Below are positions 1 through 7,246 of a stretch of 64,000 nt of DNA, one piece after another; positions within the stretch are counted from its first letter, which is position 1; every line of letters begins with the position of its first letter. The notes under the pieces were generated by a model, which did no database searches, was not told the origin of the DNA, and was given only the letters and a program-made list of their open reading frames with translations. Made by a program: the position numbers and the translations under genes. The stretch lies in the NCBI GenBank assembly GCA_945919465.1, contig CAMEJG010000004.1, positions 23,327 to 87,326 of the forward strand, in the 5' to 3' direction. The stretch is from an uncultured Anaeroplasma sp. GTDB taxonomy: Bacteria > Bacillota_I > Bacilli_A > Acholeplasmatales > Anaeroplasmataceae.

Positions 1-83
1 TCCATTATAGATTTCATTGAAACTAATGTATATTTAACAAAATTATCATCACAAGCATAAAATATTGGAATTAAATTTTCCAT
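1..83 (-). CDS. Glycosyltransferase family 8-like protein, N-terminal fragment (runs off window)
   Basis: The ORF track misses this because only 27 codons lie in the window. On the - strand an ATG at 81-83 follows a strong AAGGAGAT ribosome site (91-98) at 7 bases. The peptide starts MENLIPIFYACDDNFVKYTL and continues with VSMKSI. This matches the usual start of GT8 (glycogenin/LgtC-like) glycosyltransferases, where a first beta strand is followed by a D-D/E-N-Y/F segment that binds the nucleotide sugar, then V-S-x-K-S. Family membership is inferred from this start only; the DXD motif and the rest of the enzyme lie outside the window. Confidence 0.6.
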   Translation of the reverse strand, partial: MENLIPIFYACDDNFVKYTLVSMKSIM

Positions 84-198
84 AAAATAAATCTCCTTAA
101 AAGTTATTTTTTTGCAACAATAATATATTAAAAAAAACAAATTTAGTCAATAGATTAGGTATATACACATAATTCTAATAATTTTCTAGTTTAGGAAT

Positions 199-230
199 TT
201 GACTCTACTGGCAGTAGAATTTGATATATA
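199..230 (+). promoter_or_regulatory. Candidate promoter with perfect 7-bp dyad in the spacer, upstream of the XRE gene
   Basis: TTGACT (199-204) is followed 18-20 bases later by GATATA/TATATA (223-230). Between them lies a perfect inverted repeat, TCTACTG-G-CAGTAGA (204-218). A dyad in the -35/-10 spacer is a classic repressor position, and the adjacent XRE gene is the natural candidate to bind it. A second -10-like TATAAT (259-264) sits only 6 bases before the ATG at 271. Confidence 0.5.
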
Positions 231-270
231 GTGGCTTTTTTTCTTGGAAAAAGTATGATATAATTTAATT

Positions 271-858
271 ATGGATGATTTAAAACAAATAATTTCAAAA
301 AATTTAATAGAATTAAGGAAAAGAAAAAAATACACACAGCTTGATGTTGCTGATATGCTACAATACTCAGATAAGGCGATATCTAAATGGGAGAAAGGAG
401 ATTCATTACCTGATGTCGAGACATTATATAAGCTTTGTAATATATATGGTGTAACATTAGATTATCTTACTCATGAGGGCACTTATGAAGAAAAGAAGGA
501 ATTTATAAAAAATGATTCTAATAAAAAGAATAAATTAATTATCGCTATGTTATTTATTATGGCTTGTTGGGCTGTATTGATTGTTACATTTACAATTTTA
601 ATTAGTGGTTATGATTATAATTATTGGATATTATTAGTATGGGGTGTGCCTTTAACAGGTTTAGTATTATTAGGATTTAATAGTATTTGGGGTAAAAAGA
701 AATATATTATTTATCTTAATTCCTTTGCAATTTGGACCGCACTTACTGCTATATATTTTCAAATATTTTTTTCAACAGGGAATTTTAATATGTGGTATGT
801 ATTTTTAGTTGGAGTACCACTTCAAATTGCGGCTGTCTTGTGGAGTCAAATTAAATAG
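271..858 (+). CDS. XRE-family HTH regulator with C-terminal membrane domain
   Basis: 195 aa. Residues about 5-65 form a Cro/C1-type helix-turn-helix (LRKRKKYTQLDVADMLQYSD, then ISKWEKG and PDVETLYKLC). A charged linker leads to about four hydrophobic segments between residues 88 and 190, so this is a membrane-tethered DNA-binding protein. Proteins of this shape are common in Firmicutes and usually regulate their own or a neighbouring gene; the ligand is unknown. No Shine-Dalgarno site precedes the ATG, and TATAAT at 259-264 would place a transcription start almost on the ATG, so a leaderless mRNA is possible. A hairpin terminator follows directly, so the gene is probably monocistronic. The candidate operator at 204-218 suggests autoregulation (inference). 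Confidence 0.8.
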   Translation: MDDLKQIISKNLIELRKRKKYTQLDVADMLQYSDKAISKWEKGDSLPDVETLYKLCNIYGVTLDYLTHEGTYEEKKEFIKNDSNKKNKLIIAMLFIMACWAVLIVTFTILISGYDYNYWILLVWGVPLTGLVLLGFNSIWGKKKYIIYLNSFAIWTALTAIYFQIFFSTGNFNMWYVFLVGVPLQIAAVLWSQIK

Positions 859-869
859 TAAATTATTTT

Positions 870-894
870 GCTAATCATATTGATTAGCTTTTTT
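870..894 (+). terminator. Rho-independent terminator of the XRE gene
   Basis: GCTAATCA-TAT-TGATTAGC forms an 8-bp stem with a 3-base loop, followed by six Ts. It begins 11 bases after the stop codon. Confidence 0.85.
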
Positions 895-904
895 AAGGAT
901 TTGA

Positions 905-1045
905 CATTATCCTATTGATTGTCCATTCACTATTTCATTATTAGATAAGTTAGAATTAAGATTATTTAGAAGAATTACAATGACATTACTTGAGGCTAAA
1001 AGTGTAGAACCAGCTAAGGTAACATTAGATCCTAATTTAAAGTAG
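905..1045 (+). pseudogene. Remnant of an unidentified gene (C-terminal end only)
   Basis: Between the terminator and the next gene, one frame reads 46 codons with protein-like composition: HYPIDCPFTISLLDKLELRL continues as FRRITMTLLEAKSVEPAKVT and ends LDPNLK with a TAG. It has no start codon, ribosome site or promoter, and the frame opens directly after a TGA. This looks like the surviving 3' end of a deleted gene. I do not recognise the parent family. Confidence 0.4.
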
Positions 1046-1125
1046 GTTTAATTAAACTTATGGATATAAGCTTATAATATTATTATGATTATAATTAAAT
1101 TAATTTAAAGAATAGAGGAAATATT

Positions 1126-1809
1126 ATGATTTTAATTACAGGTGATACTCATGGTACAATAGATTATAATAAAATAAATATAATTAATAATGCTAATATA
1201 TTATCTAAGGATGATTATTTAATAATTGCTGGAGATTTTGGGGGATTATTTTTTGAAAAAGAATTAGAGAAACAATTATCATATTATACTAAACTACCAT
1301 TTATGGTATTATTTGTAGATGGTAATCATGAAAATTTTGATCTAATCAATTCTTATCCTGTTTCTATATGGAATGGCGGAAAGGTACATATTATTAAAGA
1401 TAATATTATTCATCTAATGAGAGGTCAAATATTTACTATTGAAGGTAAAACTATATTTACTTTCGGGGGAGGCACATCTATTGATAAAATGTTTAGAAAA
1501 GAACATGTTTCTTGGTGGAAAGAAGAAATTCCAAGTGAAGAAGAAGTAGAAGAAGGAATTAATAATTTGAAAAAATATAATAATAAAGTAGATTATGTAA
1601 TAACTCATTCTATTGATTCAAATACATTAAATGATCCTAGATTATTTTTTGAAGGAAGAAAATGTGAAGTATTTGAGGATAATCTTATACTAGATAAATT
1701 TGAAAATATTATAGAATATAAGCATTGGTATTTTGGACATTATCATAAGGATGTAAAAATTAATGATAAAAAAACAGCTCTATATAATACAATATATGAG
1801 CTTATATAA
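1126..1809 (+). CDS. Calcineurin-like metallophosphoesterase
   Basis: 227 aa, cytoplasmic. The metal-binding blocks of the family are all present in order: GDTHG (residues 6-10), GDFG (about 37-40), GNHEN (about 66-70), a THS histidine (about 160) and GHYH (about 205-208). These coordinate two metal ions for phosphoester hydrolysis; the substrate cannot be told from sequence. AGAGGA at 1114-1119 precedes the ATG. The stop codon lies 12 bases before the ADP-ribosylglycohydrolase gene, so the two are almost certainly co-transcribed. Phosphoesterases of this fold include nucleotide and ADP-ribose hydrolases, so a joint role in ADP-ribose or NAD-derived nucleotide turnover is plausible but only inferred. 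The - strand ORF at 1414-1608 is a shadow. Confidence 0.88.
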   Translation: MILITGDTHGTIDYNKINIINNANILSKDDYLIIAGDFGGLFFEKELEKQLSYYTKLPFMVLFVDGNHENFDLINSYPVSIWNGGKVHIIKDNIIHLMRGQIFTIEGKTIFTFGGGTSIDKMFRKEHVSWWKEEIPSEEEVEEGINNLKKYNNKVDYVITHSIDSNTLNDPRLFFEGRKCEVFEDNLILDKFENIIEYKHWYFGHYHKDVKINDKKTALYNTIYELI

Positions 1810-1821
1810 AGGAGGTAAATT

Positions 1822-2616
1822 ATGTTAGGTGCAATTATTGGAGATATTGTTGGTTCTAGATTCGAAATGCAGAATAACAGATCGAAGGATTTTGAATTTT
1901 TTTCAGATAAATGTACATTTACTGATGATTCAGTAATGACTATAGCAGTAGCACATGCAGTTATTAAAAGCTTAACTGAAAATAGTGATTTGAAAGAAAA
2001 TGCTGTTTATTATCTTAAAGCCTATGGAAGACTGTATCCTGATAGAGGATATGGGATGAGATTTTTTGATTGGATTTTTTCATCTCAGAAAAAACCATAT
2101 AATAGCTTTGGTAATGGTGCAGCTATGAGAGTTAGTCCTTGTGGATTTTTAGCTGACTCTATAAATCAGGCTATTGAGTTTTCAAGAGCTGTAACAGAGG
2201 TTACTCATAATCATCCTGAAGGTATAAAGGGAGCAGAAGCAACAGCAGTATGTATTTATTTAGCTAAAACTAATCATACTATAGAGGAAATTAGAGAATA
2301 TGTGAATTCCCATTATTATAAAATTGATTTTAAACTTGATGATATAAGAGAATCTTATTTATTTAATGAAACATGTCAAGAAACTGTACCACAGGCGATA
2401 GAAGCATTTTTAGAGTCTACAAGTTTTGAAGATGCGATTAGGAATGCAATTTCTATTGGTGGTGATAGTGATACAATAGCTGCAATTACTGGTGGTATAG
2501 CAGAAGCTTTTTACGGGATTCCTGATGAATTTATTGAAAAAGCTTGTAGCTATTTGGATGTGAGATTAAGTAATGTTATTCATGCATTTTATAAACAATT
2601 GTCTTCAAAGAAATAA
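1822..2616 (+). CDS. ADP-ribosylglycohydrolase family protein (DraG/ARH-like)
   Basis: 264 aa. The N terminus (MLGAIIGDIVGSRFE), the TDDSVMTIA block (about residues 32-40), the SFGNGAAMR loop and the C-terminal GGDSDTIAAITGGIAEA are the signature blocks of the ARH fold. The Asp and Thr residues in TDDS and GDSDT bind two Mg ions at the active site. Family members remove ADP-ribose from arginine or serine on proteins, or cleave related ADP-ribose compounds. AGGAGG sits directly upstream and the gene is second in a pair with the metallophosphoesterase. No ADP-ribosyltransferase partner is adjacent, so the in vivo substrate is unknown. The length is normal and all the metal-site motifs look intact. 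Confidence 0.9.
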   Translation: MLGAIIGDIVGSRFEMQNNRSKDFEFFSDKCTFTDDSVMTIAVAHAVIKSLTENSDLKENAVYYLKAYGRLYPDRGYGMRFFDWIFSSQKKPYNSFGNGAAMRVSPCGFLADSINQAIEFSRAVTEVTHNHPEGIKGAEATAVCIYLAKTNHTIEEIREYVNSHYYKIDFKLDDIRESYLFNETCQETVPQAIEAFLESTSFEDAIRNAISIGGDSDTIAAITGGIAEAFYGIPDEFIEKACSYLDVRLSNVIHAFYKQLSSKK

Positions 2617-2619
2617 ATG

Positions 2620-2648
2620 AAAAAGGCCTTCAACTAGAAGGCATTTTT
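2620..2648. terminator. Bidirectional terminator between convergent genes
   Basis: GCCTTC-AACTA-GAAGGC (2626-2642) is flanked by an A-run on the left and a T-run on the right, so it can end transcription from both sides. The TAG stop of the - strand repeat protein (2634-2636) lies in the loop. Confidence 0.85.
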
Positions 2649-3938
2649 CAATAACATATTTAAAACGAATATTAGTATTATATTTATTGGATATAATACA
2701 ATGCTATACATGAATGTAGGAATTATTCCTATGATATTTTTAATTTTTTTAAATATTTCAAATTCAGGCTTAACAGTCTGATTTTTATTTTTATAATAGA
2801 TATTTTTATTAATATAATAAATATTAAATATAGTTTTATATAATCCATTTAATTCTTTATTTTTAGCAATATTTATTCCTTCAATAATTATTCTAAATGG
2901 ATATACAATAAATGTATATATTATTGATAATATAGAAAATAATATTGATACTATAATAACTAATATCGCTTGCAAAATGAATTTTAATACTTTATATATT
3001 ATTTTCATAAGCTTAATTAACTTATTGAATAACCATTTAATACCTAAATAGATACATTTAAATATATAATAGAATAATTTATAAATAGGCTTTAAGATAA
3101 ATTTATAAAATTTAATAAAAATCCATTTAATAATAAACCAAATTTTACTAAATAACCACTTAATACCTAAATAGATATATTTAAATATATAATAGAATAA
3201 TTTATAAATAGGCTTTAAGATAAATTTATAAAATTTAATAAAAATCCATTTAATAATAAACCAAATTTTACTAAATAACCACTTAATACCTAAATAGATA
3301 TATTTAAATATATAATAGAATAATTTATAAATAGGCTTTAAGATAAATTTATAAAATTTAATAAAAATCCATTTAATAATAAACCAAATTTTACTAAATA
3401 ACCATTCAATGCCTAAATAGATATATTTAAATATGTAATAGAATAATTTATAAATAGGCTTTAAGATGAATTTATAAAATTTAATAAAAATCCATTTAAT
3501 AATAAACCAAATTTTACTAAATAACCATTTAATAATAAACCAAATTTTACCAAATAACCATTTAATGCCTAAATAGATATATTTAAATATATAATAGAAA
3601 AATTTATAAATAGGCTTTAAGATTAATTTATAAAATAAAATAAATAATTTTTTTATTAATCTAAGAGGAGGCCTTATTACATATTTATAAATGATTTTGG
3701 ATATAAAAACTATTAAACTTCCTAAGGGTTTTACAAGCTTATTATATAAAAATATAATAGGTTTAATAATTATATATAAAAAGAAAAGCTTTATTATCTT
3801 CCAAATGAAAAGGATAAATGCTATTAATATATTAATTATAGGTTTAATAATTTTATTGAATATCGTTTTAAATAATGATTTTATATAAGAAAAGATTATT
3901 TTAAATATATCCTTTATTGACAAAATGAATTTTTTCAT
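2634..3938 (-). CDS. Lysine/aromatic-rich hydrophobic repeat protein
   Basis: 434 aa, built almost wholly of I, F, L, Y, W and K, with almost no acidic residues, so it is very basic and very hydrophobic. The centre holds about four copies of a 41-residue unit (for example FYKFILKPIYKLFYYIFKY followed by IYLGIKWLFSKIWFIIKW), encoded by near-identical 123-bp DNA repeats. Within a unit the lysines fall mostly at spacings of 3, 4, 4, 7 and 7, which puts them on one face of a helix, with all other faces hydrophobic. Hydrophobic flanks (residues 1-100 and 310-434) look membrane-embedded. It starts 12 bases after the histidine kinase gene on the same strand, with a modest TAAGGT ribosome site, so it is probably third in the LytTR/kinase operon. 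I know no family for it. A membrane protein or secreted membrane-active protein are both possible; neither is shown. Confidence 0.65.
   Translation of the reverse strand: MKKFILSIKDIFKIIFSYIKSLFKTIFNKIIKPIINILIAFILFIWKIIKLFFLYIIIKPIIFLYNKLVKPLGSLIVFISKIIYKYVIRPPLRLIKKLFILFYKLILKPIYKFFYYIFKYIYLGIKWLFGKIWFIIKWLFSKIWFIIKWIFIKFYKFILKPIYKLFYYIFKYIYLGIEWLFSKIWFIIKWIFIKFYKFILKPIYKLFYYIFKYIYLGIKWLFSKIWFIIKWIFIKFYKFILKPIYKLFYYIFKYIYLGIKWLFSKIWFIIKWIFIKFYKFILKPIYKLFYYIFKCIYLGIKWLFNKLIKLMKIIYKVLKFILQAILVIIVSILFSILSIIYTFIVYPFRIIIEGINIAKNKELNGLYKTIFNIYYINKNIYYKNKNQTVKPEFEIFKKIKNIIGIIPTFMYSIVLYPINIILIFVLNMLLKNAF
3028..3552. repeat. Tandem 123-bp repeats inside the repeat-protein gene
   Basis: The landmark AATAACC recurs at 3028, 3151, 3274, 3397 and 3520, exactly 123 bp apart (41 codons), then again 33 bp later at 3553. 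The copies are nearly identical, so they arose recently. A more diverged copy continues to about 3650. Such arrays expand and contract by slippage or recombination without breaking the reading frame. Confidence 0.93.
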
Positions 3939-3950
3939 AATTCAACCTTA

Positions 3951-5237
3951 CTAAAATAATATTTTTATTGTGAAAGTTTCATCATTAATATCATAAGATA
4001 ATAGAAGTTTATTTTCTTCTGCAATTTTACGAATAGAAGAGGTACCTATACCATGACCAACTTCACTATTTGTGGGCGATCCATTTTCATCATATGAAAT
4101 ATTACCATCAAAGGTATTAGTTATTTTAAGGGCAAGTCTATTATCATTATTTAAAAATGTGAGATTTATTGTTCGATCAATAGTCATTTTTAATACTGCA
4201 TTGTATGCATTTTCTAAACAATTAGATAATAATATTGCAATCTTATAATTACTAATGTGAATAGCACTTTCTATATCATTTATTTTGATTTTTAGATTAA
4301 TATTATTTTCTTCACATTTTTTTGCATAATAATCAATTACTGAATTAATTATTGGGTCTTTACAATACTGCAATGTTGTATTATCCTCAATTATAGAAAT
4401 ATAATTATTTATAAAATCAATAGCTTCATCAAGCTTATTTGCTTTAATTAATGAATTTGTAGCAGTAAGAATATGCTTAATATCGTGTCGTATTATTTTT
4501 AATTCTTCATCTTTTTGCTCTCTAATATCATTCGCAACTTCGATTCTTCTACAATGTTGTTCTATAACATTATTATCAAATGATTGAATCATTATGCTTT
4601 TAAAATTTCTAAATATTAAGGAGAAAAACATTAAAGAAAATGTGTATGCAGAAATAATTGCAAAGGCAAACATATCTAATCTTAAAAGACCACTTGAGGT
4701 TATTTCTGAAATCATACTTCTATATAGACTAATTATTATAAAGATTATTAATGAATATGCACCAAATACTGGCAAATAATTTGGAGTATATTTTTCGATA
4801 TCATTATGAAGCTTTTTATAAAATAATCTCAAATATATTCCAATTAATATGAATAGAATAAAATATATAGCATATTCTATTATTTGATTATTGTATCTAC
4901 TACATAAAATATTTTTTACAACAAAAATTAAATATATATTAACATATATGTTCGTTGTAGCTACTGATAATGATATAAAGTGCAATTTACCCATTATTTG
5001 CATAAAAATACATTGAGGTGTTAATAATGTTAATATAAAGAATAAATTCATATTAAGATATTGTCCTAAAAAATAATATAAGAAATGATTAACAGCTAAT
5101 AATACACACATAAATATTACTGTGATTATTATTGATTTTATTAATTTGTGCTTATATTCTATTACTAATACTAATGCAATCATTGAAAATATTGCAAATA
5201 GCATAATGGGCAGTATCTTAATAAAAACATCAAACAT
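3951..5237 (-). CDS. AgrC-like sensor histidine kinase (GHKL ATPase type)
   Basis: 428 aa from the preferred start. The N-terminal half has about six membrane helices (roughly residues 5-215). A dimerisation/phosphotransfer helix carries IRHDIKHI with the likely phospho-His. The ATPase domain has the N-box SNCLENAYNAV and the G-box GHGIGTSSI near the C terminus. This is the architecture of peptide-sensing kinases such as AgrC and related quorum-sensing kinases. The track's start is a GTG at 5244-5246; the ATG at 5235-5237, 5 bases after AGGTGA, is better and puts the gene 1 base after the regulator's stop. The regulator gene lies directly upstream. No AgrB or AgrD (peptide-processing or precursor) gene is visible beside it, so the signal is unknown. 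Confidence 0.88.
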   Translation of the reverse strand: MFDVFIKILPIMLFAIFSMIALVLVIEYKHKLIKSIIITVIFMCVLLAVNHFLYYFLGQYLNMNLFFILTLLTPQCIFMQIMGKLHFISLSVATTNIYVNIYLIFVVKNILCSRYNNQIIEYAIYFILFILIGIYLRLFYKKLHNDIEKYTPNYLPVFGAYSLIIFIIISLYRSMISEITSSGLLRLDMFAFAIISAYTFSLMFFSLIFRNFKSIMIQSFDNNVIEQHCRRIEVANDIREQKDEELKIIRHDIKHILTATNSLIKANKLDEAIDFINNYISIIEDNTTLQYCKDPIINSVIDYYAKKCEENNINLKIKINDIESAIHISNYKIAILLSNCLENAYNAVLKMTIDRTINLTFLNNDNRLALKITNTFDGNISYDENGSPTNSEVGHGIGTSSIRKIAEENKLLLSYDINDETFTIKILF

Positions 5238-5238
5238 T

Positions 5239-5970
5239 CTATTCACCTAGAAGGTAATTAGCATATACCTTCTTAACATTTGCAAAGTATTTTTTTGATA
5301 TAGGAATAATATCATTATTTTTCATTACAAATGAAATCTCTGTTATACCTTTAATATAATTCATATTAACTATAAATGCAGAATGACAATTTAAAAAATT
5401 ATAATTATTATAATCAAAAGGAATAGAAGTTGAAAACTTAGTTCTTATAGAAACAGATCTAACAACCTCATTATTTGTCATATGATATAAAATTCTTCTT
5501 TCATTTGATTCAATATACATTATTTCATTAATATCAATTGTAACAAAATCTAATACATCATTTTTAACTGAAAATGTTGATTTTGCTTTAATATTTAAAT
5601 GTTCTATTAATCTATTTAGGCATAAACTCATTTTTTCCCTATCTAATGGCTTTACTAAATAATCAAATGCATGAACCTTGAAGGCATCAAGGGCATATTC
5701 TTTACTAGTTGTAGTAAAAATAATAGGAGCTTTTATATGCATCTGTCTAATTAGTTCAGCAAGCTCAATACCATTTTGCTTCATAATTATATCTAAAAAT
5801 ATAACATCAACCTCATTATTTTTAATATATTTTAGATTACTAACTAGTTCATTAGAACCAATATATTTTCTAATATTTACTTTTATGTTATTTTTCTTTG
5901 AATAATCACTAATTAGTTTAGAAGTGTTATCTAATTCTTTCTTTTCATCATCACATACTATAATGTTCAT
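5239..5970 (-). CDS. LytTR-family response regulator (AgrA-like)
   Basis: 243 aa. The receiver domain (residues 1-120) has the acidic pocket CDDE, the phospho-acceptor Asp in FLDIIM, the TTS switch residues and the Lys of YLVKP. The C-terminal LytTR DNA-binding domain spans about 135-240 (IMYIESNERRI, then LNCHSAFIVNMNYI). These regulators bind pairs of 9-bp direct repeats. The ORF track opens at 5994, but the strong AAGGTGG site (5976-5985) fits the ATG at 5968-5970, which also gives the normal MNIIVCDDE start. It is the first gene of the operon with the kinase and the repeat protein, so its natural targets include its own promoter region at 5971-6172 (inference). Confidence 0.9.
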   Translation of the reverse strand: MNIIVCDDEKKELDNTSKLISDYSKKNNIKVNIRKYIGSNELVSNLKYIKNNEVDVIFLDIIMKQNGIELAELIRQMHIKAPIIFTTTSKEYALDAFKVHAFDYLVKPLDREKMSLCLNRLIEHLNIKAKSTFSVKNDVLDFVTIDINEIMYIESNERRILYHMTNNEVVRSVSIRTKFSTSIPFDYNNYNFLNCHSAFIVNMNYIKGITEISFVMKNNDIIPISKKYFANVKKVYANYLLGE

Positions 5971-6172
5971 AAATACCACCTTCTTTATGTACATTTATAC
6001 CATAAAATATTTATAAATTCAATAAATTGAAATTTATTATTAATAAATGTGAATTTTTTATATAAAATAATTATTATAAATTTAATATATAAGATAAATG
6101 TAGTGATATTTTATCATTGTTAACTTTAATATATTAATTAACTATTATATCCTTTTATCAGGAGATTTAATT

Positions 6173-6361
6173 ATGATAAAAATTGAGGTTTTGTAAAAAA
6201 TGATATTAAAATAGTATTTTTTTTATTATGATTATTAATTCCTTTATTGTTTATAATGGAATTTTACGGTTCTCATATTATTTATATATTTTTTTGAAAT
6301 TATATGAATTTATTTAAAAAATACTATGAAAATTTGATGAATTATTATATAATGAAAACAT
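6173..6361 (+). pseudogene. Possible decayed small membrane protein; rest of 5971-6388 is non-coding
   Basis: In the 418-base divergent intergenic space, a good AGGAGA site (6160-6165) precedes an ATG at 6173 that reads only seven codons (MIKIEVL). A shifted frame then continues VKNDIKIVFFLL, a TGA, LLIPLLFIMEFYGSHI, and another TGA. This looks like a small membrane protein broken by one frameshift and two stops, but AT-rich DNA gives such patterns by chance. The remainder is very AT-rich and must hold the promoters for the divergent LytTR operon and the SDR gene. I see no clear operator in it. Confidence 0.25.
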
Positions 6362-6388
6362 AGAAATTCGATTTGTGAGGTAAATATA

Positions 6389-7246
6389 ATGAAAATAGCT
6401 TTAGCTGGTGCCTTTGGCAATTTAGGTCTAGAGATTCTAAAGCAATTAGTATTAACAGAACATGATATTGTTGCTTTAGATTTGAAGGAAAAGAAAATTC
6501 CTGAATTAGAAGGAAAATATGAATTTAAGGAAATTGATGTTACAAAAGTTGATACCTTAAAAAATACTTTAAAGTATTGTGATGTTGTAATATCTACAGT
6601 AGGATTAACAGGAGCTAGTACTCAATTCAGTTGCTACGAAATTGATTATCAAGGAAATGTTAATCTATATAATGAAGCCATAAAGGCTCATGTAAGAAAA
6701 TTTATTTATATTTCTGTTATTGCTTGTGATTTAGAGGATGCAGAGGATGTGCCAATGTTAGAGGCAAAGAAAATGTTTGAAGATGTATTGAAAAATGGAA
6801 GTATGGAATATATTATTCATCGTCCTACTGGTTATTTTTATGATATTATAAAGGTATTTAGACCTTATGTCGAAAAGGGAAAAATGCAATTATTAAGTGG
6901 CTATAAGGATGTTAAAGCAAATGTAGTTGATTGCCCTGATTTTGCTAAATTTATAGTTGAAACTATGAATGAAACTAATAAAGTATATAATGTTGGTGGC
7001 AAGGAAACATATACTTATTATGAGATTTCTAAAATGTGTTTTGAGGCTGCTAATAAGCCATTAGTAATTAAATATGCTCCTAAATTTTTATTTTCAATTT
7101 TAGCAAGCTTACCTAAAATTAAAAAAGAAGGTAAAAGAGATATTATTTTATTTTCAAGATTTACATTATCTCATGATTTGGTAGGAGATACTATTGTTGG
7201 AGAAAATAGTTTTAAGGAATATATTTATAAAAGTTTTAAGGAGTAA
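6389..7246 (+). CDS. NAD(P)-binding SDR/NmrA-like protein
   Basis: 285 aa. A Rossmann dinucleotide-binding loop opens the protein (LAGAFGNLGLEIL). An acidic residue follows beta-2 (VALDLKEKK), and the ISTVGLTG and YISVIACD strands follow the atypical extended SDR pattern seen in NDUFA9/NmrA-like proteins. The usual YxxxK catalytic pair is not obvious, so it may bind NAD(P)H as a sensor or act on an unknown substrate. A GTGAGGT site precedes the ATG. The gene sits directly upstream of a broken flavodoxin-ferredoxin gene, which may once have been its redox partner (inference). Confidence 0.78.
   Translation: MKIALAGAFGNLGLEILKQLVLTEHDIVALDLKEKKIPELEGKYEFKEIDVTKVDTLKNTLKYCDVVISTVGLTGASTQFSCYEIDYQGNVNLYNEAIKAHVRKFIYISVIACDLEDAEDVPMLEAKKMFEDVLKNGSMEYIIHRPTGYFYDIIKVFRPYVEKGKMQLLSGYKDVKANVVDCPDFAKFIVETMNETNKVYNVGGKETYTYYEISKMCFEAANKPLVIKYAPKFLFSILASLPKIKKEGKRDIILFSRFTLSHDLVGDTIVGENSFKEYIYKSFKE

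Noticed and set aside
3028-3552. CRISPR or non-coding satellite DNA.
   Set aside because: The period is an exact multiple of three, no spacers exist, and an unbroken reading frame runs through all copies.
3691-3888. + strand ORF opposite the repeat protein gene (65 aa).
   Set aside because: No ribosome site, and it lies within a well-supported - strand gene; hydrophobic frames on both strands arise from the AT-rich repeats.
6173-6361. Reading TGA as tryptophan would open a continuous frame in this intergenic stretch, hinting at a Mycoplasma-type code.
   Set aside because: Several sure genes end in TGA within ATGA overlaps (for example at 24160-24162 and 30436-30438), and tryptophan is TGG throughout, so the code is standard.
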